A stretch of DNA of 7,727 bases from Bacteroidales bacterium (GTDB taxonomy: Bacteria > Bacteroidota > Bacteroidia > Bacteroidales > VadinHA17). Positions 1-4,457 of the stretch are shown here, one piece after another. The stretch lies in the NCBI GenBank assembly GCA_003155705.1, contig PMEC01000213.1:5930-13656 (forward strand). Direction: 5' to 3'. Under the pieces are notes generated by a model. It made no database searches. It was not told the origin of the DNA and worked only from the letters and a program-made list of their open reading frames with translations. The position numbers and the translations under genes were made by a program. Each line of letters begins with the position of its first letter. Position 1 is the stretch's first letter.

Positions 1-287
1 CCATAGTTTTTAATAAATATTGGTGTATTTTCCGAGATAACATCAGAAATATTACTATGTGTATAATCCTTAAGTACAGCAGAATCTATAAATATCATCC
101 TATTTCCCGCGCCCGTAAGAAGGGTTCGTCCATTTACAAAAACTTCATTGATTCTTATTGTGTCACTGATTGATGTTACCTGACCAAAGGATGACAATGA
201 AAACAAAAGGGCAATATGGAATAGAAATTGTCTCAATTTAAATTCAATTAATATTCGCAGCCGGCAGGAAAGGTGAAAGGGAATCAT
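1..287 (-). CDS. btuB: TonB-dependent outer-membrane receptor, probable cobalamin transporter (BtuB-like), N-terminal part only
   Basis: The first 95 codons of a gene that runs off the window. The ATG at 287-285 opens a signal peptide: a basic region of about 20 residues, then a hydrophobic stretch (FLFHIALLFSLSSFG, residues 21-35) with likely cleavage just before or after Gln36. The mature protein goes almost directly into a TonB receptor plug domain: INEVFVNGR, then IDSAVLKDYTHSNISDVI and the hallmark ENTPIFIKNYG. No carboxypeptidase-regulatory domain precedes the plug, which sets it apart from SusC-type receptors and fits the B12 receptors of Bacteroidota. A cobalamin riboswitch lies directly upstream, which makes corrinoid uptake across the outer membrane, energised by TonB-ExbBD, the best assignment. 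The barrel is not in view, so substrate rests on the riboswitch and plug style. A TTG at 236 is a weaker alternative start because it would remove the basic n-region. Confidence 0.85.
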   Translation of the reverse strand, partial: MIPFHLSCRLRILIEFKLRQFLFHIALLFSLSSFGQVTSISDTIRINEVFVNGRTLLTGAGNRMIFIDSAVLKDYTHSNISDVISENTPIFIKNY

Positions 288-332
288 TAAATGATTCTGC
301 GCTTTTCTTCCCGAAAGCTTTGAACGCAAAAT
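281..332 (-). promoter_or_regulatory. Candidate riboswitch expression platform with start-codon hairpin
   Basis: Two mutually exclusive helices can be drawn between the B12 box and the receptor start. One pairs 297-291 (GAATCAT) with 287-281 (ATGATTC) across a 3-base loop; it is perfect over 7 bp and contains the whole ATG start codon. The other pairs 332-325 (ATTTTGCG) with 301-294 (CGCAGAAT), 8 bp with one T-G wobble, and takes four bases from the first. The upstream arm of the second helix shares bases 332-331 with the proposed 3' strand of riboswitch stem P1, so ligand-stabilised P1 could favour the start-codon hairpin. There is no T-run here, which argues for control of translation rather than termination. 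The mechanism is inferred; the pairings are seen. Confidence 0.42.
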
Positions 333-530
333 TTTGTCTGGCAGGTCTTCTGACTTATCCCGGTTTTTGAAGCCTTCCCATCCATCCTTGAGGATCTGAA
401 CAGTGGCAGGTTATCAATCACCATGATCGTTTTCACGATCGGGCATCACAGCAGCGGGTACTGTTACGGATTTTTACCGTATTCCCTTTTCATTGCAATT
501 TATTTATTGCAACACCATAACAACACAAAT
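331..530 (-). promoter_or_regulatory. Cobalamin (adenosylcobalamin) riboswitch
   Basis: All the conserved blocks of the cobalamin riboswitch family occur in order on the minus strand. P2 is a 7-bp hairpin (512-506 with 499-493). Next come GGGAATACGGTAAAAATCC (486-468), then CCCGCTGCTGTGA (458-446), a variable stem GATCGTGAAAACGATC (440-425), CCACTG with TGGGAAGGC further on, and the B12 box AAGTCAGAAGACCTGCC (356-340). A possible closing stem P1 pairs 530-525 (ATTTGT) with 337-332. The length of about 200 bases is usual for the family. It sits 44 bases before a TonB-dependent receptor gene on the same strand, the standard arrangement for B12 uptake genes in Bacteroidota, so bound cobalamin should reduce expression of the receptor. 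The exact ends are uncertain by about ten bases. Confidence 0.95.
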
Positions 531-533
531 ATA
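526..533 (-). promoter_or_regulatory. Possible Bacteroidota-type -7 promoter element for the riboswitch transcript
   Basis: TATATTTG matches the Bacteroides primary-sigma -7 consensus TAnnTTTG exactly and lies at the 5' edge of the riboswitch. No convincing TTTG -33 element is seen at the expected distance upstream. If it is the true -7 box, transcription would begin near 519-520 and the proposed 5' strand of P1 (530-525) would not be in the RNA. So either this match is a coincidence or the riboswitch lacks that P1. Confidence 0.25.
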
Positions 534-636
534 AATCTAATAAGTCATTAAGCACTTATCCGGAGATTTATAAATATGAACAAATGTTAATAAGTACCTT
601 GAGAATTAGAAATTAGAAATCAGGACTGAATTGAAT
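531..636. other. Gene-free spacer between the lipoprotein gene and the riboswitch
   Basis: With the riboswitch and leader below it, this completes the 349-base gene-free stretch 288-636. I see no open frame of note and no hairpin with a T-run that would end the lipoprotein transcript. Small patterns only: a tandem AATTAGA pair (604-617) and an imperfect palindrome with 5-bp arms TAAGT/ACTTA (541-558). The spacer presumably holds the promoter for the riboswitch transcript, although read-through from the lipoprotein gene cannot be excluded. Confidence 0.5.
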
Positions 637-3270
637 TTATCTGCCCTTTTTGAGGATCTGCTCTCCTATTCCGATTCTATACCCTTCAGATCTGAAAATA
701 ATATTGCCGGTCTTATCCACAAGAATTATAAATGGCAACCGGACATCAGTTGCCATTATAGTGCTTGAGACTGTAGTCAGAATTTCTGATCCGGTATCCA
801 AGCCGAATAATGATTTTTGAGGTAGTCTGTCTAATGCTTTAAAATTGAAATAATTGTCTTTTTCAGATTGGCTCGTCAGGAAAATAAAATATCCATCCCA
901 ATTATCCAACTCGGTTTTAAGCAAAGCCAAATCATTGAATATATGCTTAGTAGGCTCGTTTTCCGGATCAATCCATGAAATTACCATTCCTTTTTTCAAC
1001 ATGGTATCCAGGCAAATCTGATGTTTATCGGACAAAAATAATTTTGTATCCAGATTTATTTTACCAAGGACCTCAGGAGGTGACATCTCTTTCCTTATTT
1101 CAATTTTCAATGTTTTGTGTTCATTTTCCTTCAGGTTAAAAAATGATATTGCAGATAGTATTTTGCTGTCACTTATCCTGTTGCCTGTAACAAGCATAAA
1201 GTTTCCAGGTGCAAGAACAAGCTCATCCTTAAAATCAGTCACGCGCTTGTTGAATTCATATTCAAGAGTGTTGTAACGTCCATTGTCAAATCGCGCCAGG
1301 GTAAAATTAATGTAATATTCAGGTATCGGATTTTTTTCAGCTGAAACCAGTTTAATATATCCTTTCCCCAATGCCGGCTTAACTTTGTTTGAGAAAAAGA
1401 CATCATTCCACCTGTTTTCAAAATAGTATTGTGGCACATTGCTTCCGGGCTCAAGACGTGAAGGAATTCCAAGACTTCTGCAAATAGCAATAAAGCAAAT
1501 ATCCCGTGAAAAAGAATCAGAAACTTTCAGCTCGTAAACACCTCGCGGTGTGACAGGTGTATTATAATAATTATCATTATCAGCAAGTTTTATATAATTG
1601 TTTAGATACTTAACAATTTCCTGTGGATCTTTCCTGCCATCAGTTAATAGTTTTTCAGGAAGGTTTTTTAGAAAATATCCCCTCCATGGAACAATTATTT
1701 CATTTGCAATTCTTGGATTCAGAACAAACTGATTATAAACATCAATGTTAAAATTATTTCCTGATTCTGAATAAAGGCTGACATTATTAAGGTGATCAAA
1801 AAGTGCTTTAGCCGGAATGTCTCGCAAGTCTTTGTCAGCTAATACATTAAGAAGGGTAAGCGCCAACGATCTCTGTGAAGCTGGTGTATTCTCAAGGAAG
1901 CCAATTATATTCTTATAGTTACCCATACTTCTGCTGATTATCGTTTTCAAAGCTTTGGGTTCAATACCCGTTTTTTGACCAAGAGTTTCAGCTTCCTCCG
2001 GTTTCATCCAGGTATCAATATATTTCTGGCGAATAGCATTTTCCTCATTTACACGCTTATTATTCTCTGCAATTAAGCTCGCATCAAGCCCTTTTAAAGG
2101 AGCTCTCACCACCGGCACACCGAGATCAAGTTCAAGATGTTCAGTACTTTCCGACTTACGGTCTATCCTGATCTGAAGTGTATCTATATCATTCACAGAA
2201 ATTTTCATAAAGTTGAAGGAATCTCCTTTTCTGGCCCATATGATCAGATCGCCAAGCCCGGTTTCGAACCTGCTTATTCCTTTTTCATCAGTGGGAACCA
2301 TTGCCAAGGGGAAAAACTCTGCATAGTTATAGAGCTGATATTCAACAATTGCATCCCGAACCGGTGAATTGTCTGAATCCAATACCTTGACAAATATTTT
2401 TTTTGTCAGGGCATATTTTGAAAGATTATTGATATCCGAAAAGCTTCCAGTTGTCGTAATTGCATTTTCGTTGCCGGAAAAAGCACCGAATGATTTAGTA
2501 TGAATCAGCATAGCACGTCTGGCAGGTTCTGTGAACCAGCCTCTGTCGAGTACCGGTTCGGGTTCACATGCTCCCATGTAGAACCACTCCCCATTTATCC
2601 AAACTTCAACCCATGCATGGTTATCGTCACTATGCGCCCATCTGGGAGTATAGACCTGGCGGGCAGGAATCCCTGCTGTCCGCAATGCAGCAACAGTAAA
2701 TGTAGATTCTTCTCCGCATCTGCCACGCGCTGAGAGAATTGTGCTCATCGGAGCGGATGTTCTGTCATCTGCCGGCTGATAAGTAACTTTCTCATGACAC
2801 CAATGATTAATTTCAAGCGAAGCAGTAAGAGCATCCATACCATTTATTCTGTTTTTGATCTCAGGATAATATACTATTCTAAATGAATCGAGGTTTTCGT
2901 TATTAATTCTGAATGGTAGTATATAATGAAGGAAGATCTCTTCAGGAATATTCTTTCCCCAGGACGCTTCCTGCCTGGTTTTCAAAGCAATATCAGCGTT
3001 AGCCAGGAAATAATCCCCGTTATAATCGGCAATATCGTTAAGAGGTGAATAGGCAAAAAGAAATTTTAACGCATCAATCTGCTCATTTGAAAGGTTCTTA
3101 TTAAAGACAGAGAATAATTCATCTTTTCTGTTGACAGCAAGTTGTATTCTCTCGGAAAATGCAGCTTCAACTTTTAAAAGATATTCTCTATTTTTAATAA
3201 GATGCTTCCCAGTACAGCTTGTAATTGCAAATAGAAAACAGACAATCAATACTTTAGCAGATACATGCAT
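637..3270 (-). CDS. Large transglutaminase-like lipoprotein with second, degenerate transglutaminase-like domain and thioredoxin-like tail
   Basis: An 877-residue predicted lipoprotein. Residues 1-19 are a lipoprotein signal peptide ending in the lipobox ITSC (Cys19). Domain 1 (about 145-265) is transglutaminase-like: Cys185 in GRCGEES, GIPAR (200-204), His218 in NHAWVEVW, then EWFYMGACEPEPVLDRGWF. The usual third catalytic Asp, four residues after the Trp, is Gly233. Residues 290-370 look like an Ig or carboxypeptidase-regulatory fold. Domain 2 (about 550-625) matches domain 1 without gaps at an offset of 401, but has Ser586 for Cys and Asn619 for His. The tail (735-877) resembles a TlpA/thioredoxin fold with a likely cis-Pro (RLPFIILVD) and no CXXC. 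The start is taken at 3270, not 93 bases upstream, because it gives the signal peptide and follows AGGA. A LacI-type regulator ends 13 bases upstream, so the two are probably cotranscribed. Possible roles are cell-surface or periplasmic peptide, amide or crosslink chemistry, or binding; the substrate is unknown. Confidence 0.87.
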   Translation of the reverse strand: MHVSAKVLIVCFLFAITSCTGKHLIKNREYLLKVEAAFSERIQLAVNRKDELFSVFNKNLSNEQIDALKFLFAYSPLNDIADYNGDYFLANADIALKTRQEASWGKNIPEEIFLHYILPFRINNENLDSFRIVYYPEIKNRINGMDALTASLEINHWCHEKVTYQPADDRTSAPMSTILSARGRCGEESTFTVAALRTAGIPARQVYTPRWAHSDDNHAWVEVWINGEWFYMGACEPEPVLDRGWFTEPARRAMLIHTKSFGAFSGNENAITTTGSFSDINNLSKYALTKKIFVKVLDSDNSPVRDAIVEYQLYNYAEFFPLAMVPTDEKGISRFETGLGDLIIWARKGDSFNFMKISVNDIDTLQIRIDRKSESTEHLELDLGVPVVRAPLKGLDASLIAENNKRVNEENAIRQKYIDTWMKPEEAETLGQKTGIEPKALKTIISRSMGNYKNIIGFLENTPASQRSLALTLLNVLADKDLRDIPAKALFDHLNNVSLYSESGNNFNIDVYNQFVLNPRIANEIIVPWRGYFLKNLPEKLLTDGRKDPQEIVKYLNNYIKLADNDNYYNTPVTPRGVYELKVSDSFSRDICFIAICRSLGIPSRLEPGSNVPQYYFENRWNDVFFSNKVKPALGKGYIKLVSAEKNPIPEYYINFTLARFDNGRYNTLEYEFNKRVTDFKDELVLAPGNFMLVTGNRISDSKILSAISFFNLKENEHKTLKIEIRKEMSPPEVLGKINLDTKLFLSDKHQICLDTMLKKGMVISWIDPENEPTKHIFNDLALLKTELDNWDGYFIFLTSQSEKDNYFNFKALDRLPQKSLFGLDTGSEILTTVSSTIMATDVRLPFIILVDKTGNIIFRSEGYRIGIGEQILKKGR

Positions 3271-3276
3271 CTTTAG

Positions 3277-3280
3277 TCCT
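3277..3280 (-). promoter_or_regulatory. Ribosome binding site (AGGA) that supports the lipoprotein start at 3270
   Basis: AGGA lies six bases before ATG 3270-3268, inside the 13-base gap after the regulator's stop codon. It supports this start over the in-frame ATG at 3363, which lies inside the regulator gene and would put 31 residues in front of the lipoprotein signal peptide. Confidence 0.6.
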
Positions 3281-3283
3281 GAT

Positions 3284-4318
3284 CTATAATGTGCCACAGG
3301 ATTTTCTAATAACAAGTTCCGGTGCAATATTAACCTGACGTTTGTATTTGCCTTTTCCGGCATTTTTTACTTCTGCCCAGATCATATTTGCAGCTTTCAA
3401 TGCCATCCCCGAAAGAGGTTTCTTAAGGCTGGTTACCGGAGAATGGAGAAGATCAAAACCTATTCCCTCTTCCATCGAAACCAGGGCGAGATCCTGCGGA
3501 ACCCTGATTTTCTTCTTTTGCAGAGCTGTCATTACCGGATAAACCAATTCTGCGTGAAGTATCACAAGCATATCTATCCGGAAAGGAGGACGAAGATATT
3601 TTTCTAAAAATGATGAATCAAAATCTTCGGAGTTAAGTGGCATCCTGATTTCTTCAACAATCGGTTTGTTCATTCCCTCTTTCTTGCCAAGCATTTCTTT
3701 AAGTGAGAATAAAACCGGGGCATCTGCCAGGGAAGTTTTCTGACTGGTTAAGATCAGTACATTCTTGTAGCCTAGTTTCTCAATATGGTTAGTCATAAGA
3801 GAGGTACCTGCAGTTATGTCGGTAGTAACCGTATTCAGTCTCAGACTGCTTAGGTTCTTTTCAAGAAGTACTATTGGATAATCAGAACTCCGAAGTGTAC
3901 GAATAGTAAAGTCATCTGCTGCTTCTCCAACCAGTATTAATCCACTGTAAAATTTTCTGAATGCTCCAATAAGTCTGTTATATCTTTGGTCATCCGGATC
4001 TTTTGTCATTATTGAAAACCCAATTCCAATACTTGAAAAAGCTTTCTGAAGGTAAGGAGCAATCTCATAAATAAACGGATCGTGGAGTGAAGGTACGATC
4101 ATACCAATTACTCCTGGTTTCTCCTCCACCGGAGATATTTTTTCCTTTTCCTCATTCAGATCAAAAAATCCCATCTGCCGGGCAAGCGAAAGGACTCTTT
4201 CCTGAGTGTCTTTCCTGATACCGTGCTGGTCTGCTTTGTTATTGAGTACCAGTGAGACCAAAGTACTGGATACGCCAAGCCGGTTGGCTAAATCTTTGTT
4301 TTTAAATTTTTTCCCCAT
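3284..4318 (-). CDS. LacI/GalR-family transcriptional regulator
   Basis: A 344-residue protein of normal length for the family. Residues 6-50 are the LacI-type helix-turn-helix (NKDLANRLGVSSTLVSLVLN, then DTQERVLSLARQMGF). From about residue 68 comes the periplasmic-binding-protein-like sensor domain: GVIGMIVPSLHDPF, then YSGLILVG, DITAGTSLMTNHIEKLGY, VPQDLALVSMEEG and SPVTSLKKPLSGMALKAANM, ending in ELVIRKS. These are the usual LacI landmarks. The segment where family members carry the DNA minor-groove hinge helix (YxPNxxARxL) reads FFDLNEEKEKISPVEEKPG here, acidic and proline-containing, so the hinge is atypical. Family members bind a small ligand, often a sugar or nucleoside; the ligand here cannot be read from sequence. 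The lipoprotein gene follows after 13 bases, so it is a likely regulatory target in one operon. The gene follows a terminator after yidC, so it should have its own promoter. Confidence 0.92.
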   Translation of the reverse strand: MGKKFKNKDLANRLGVSSTLVSLVLNNKADQHGIRKDTQERVLSLARQMGFFDLNEEKEKISPVEEKPGVIGMIVPSLHDPFIYEIAPYLQKAFSSIGIGFSIMTKDPDDQRYNRLIGAFRKFYSGLILVGEAADDFTIRTLRSSDYPIVLLEKNLSSLRLNTVTTDITAGTSLMTNHIEKLGYKNVLILTSQKTSLADAPVLFSLKEMLGKKEGMNKPIVEEIRMPLNSEDFDSSFLEKYLRPPFRIDMLVILHAELVYPVMTALQKKKIRVPQDLALVSMEEGIGFDLLHSPVTSLKKPLSGMALKAANMIWAEVKNAGKGKYKRQVNIAPELVIRKSCGTL

Positions 4319-4340
4319 TTCCCATTTAGATTGATCGGAA

Positions 4341-4362
4341 TAAATTTAGTGAATATTCTAAA
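4341..4362 (-). promoter_or_regulatory. Weak candidate promoter and operator for the LacI-type gene
   Basis: TAAATTTA (4348-4341) is one base from the Bacteroides -7 consensus TAnnTTTG, with no clear -33 box. It overlaps an imperfect 18-bp palindrome (4345-4362) with arms TTTAG and CTAAA, about 27 bases before the start codon. This placement would suit autorepression, but the palindrome pairs at only six of nine positions and lacks the central CG common in LacI-family operators. The whole assignment is inference. Confidence 0.2.
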
Positions 4363-4404
4363 CTGAGATAATTACTGTTTAATATTTAACACTTTATAAC
4401 ATTT

Positions 4405-4435
4405 AAAAAGGGTAATACGCAATATATTACCCTTT
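4405..4435 (-). terminator. Rho-independent terminator after yidC
   Basis: On the minus strand, 4435-4425 (AAAGGGTAATA) pairs perfectly with 4417-4407 (TATTACCCTTT) across a 7-base loop, and the transcript continues into a run of five T (4409-4405). It begins 22 bases after the yidC stop codon and separates the pyrG-yidC unit from the regulator-lipoprotein unit. The stem is AT-rich with three GC pairs in its middle, so read-through may be partial. Confidence 0.8.
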
Positions 4436-4457
4436 AAATTTAATTCCGGATATAATT

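Noticed and set aside
425..440. The GATCG/CGATC inverted repeat as a protein operator
   Set aside because: It falls in a variable stem position of the cobalamin riboswitch and is explained by RNA structure.
541..558. Palindrome TAAGT/ACTTA upstream of the riboswitch as a terminator or operator
   Set aside because: Only five base pairs, an 8-base loop and no T-run; common by chance at this base composition.
604..617. Tandem AATTAGA pair as a repeat element
   Set aside because: Only two short copies in AT-rich spacer; no further copies nearby.
1239..1490. An 83-codon minus-strand frame inside the lipoprotein gene, and similar short frames at 2137-2367, 2500-2733 and 5536-5816
   Set aside because: All are out-of-frame or antisense readings of conserved genes, with compositions and hydrophobic runs expected of shadow frames.
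3271..3363. A longer lipoprotein gene starting at ATG 3363, adding 31 residues
   Set aside because: It would overlap the regulator gene by 80 bases and bury the lipoprotein signal peptide; the start at 3270 gives the signal peptide directly and has AGGA at the right distance.
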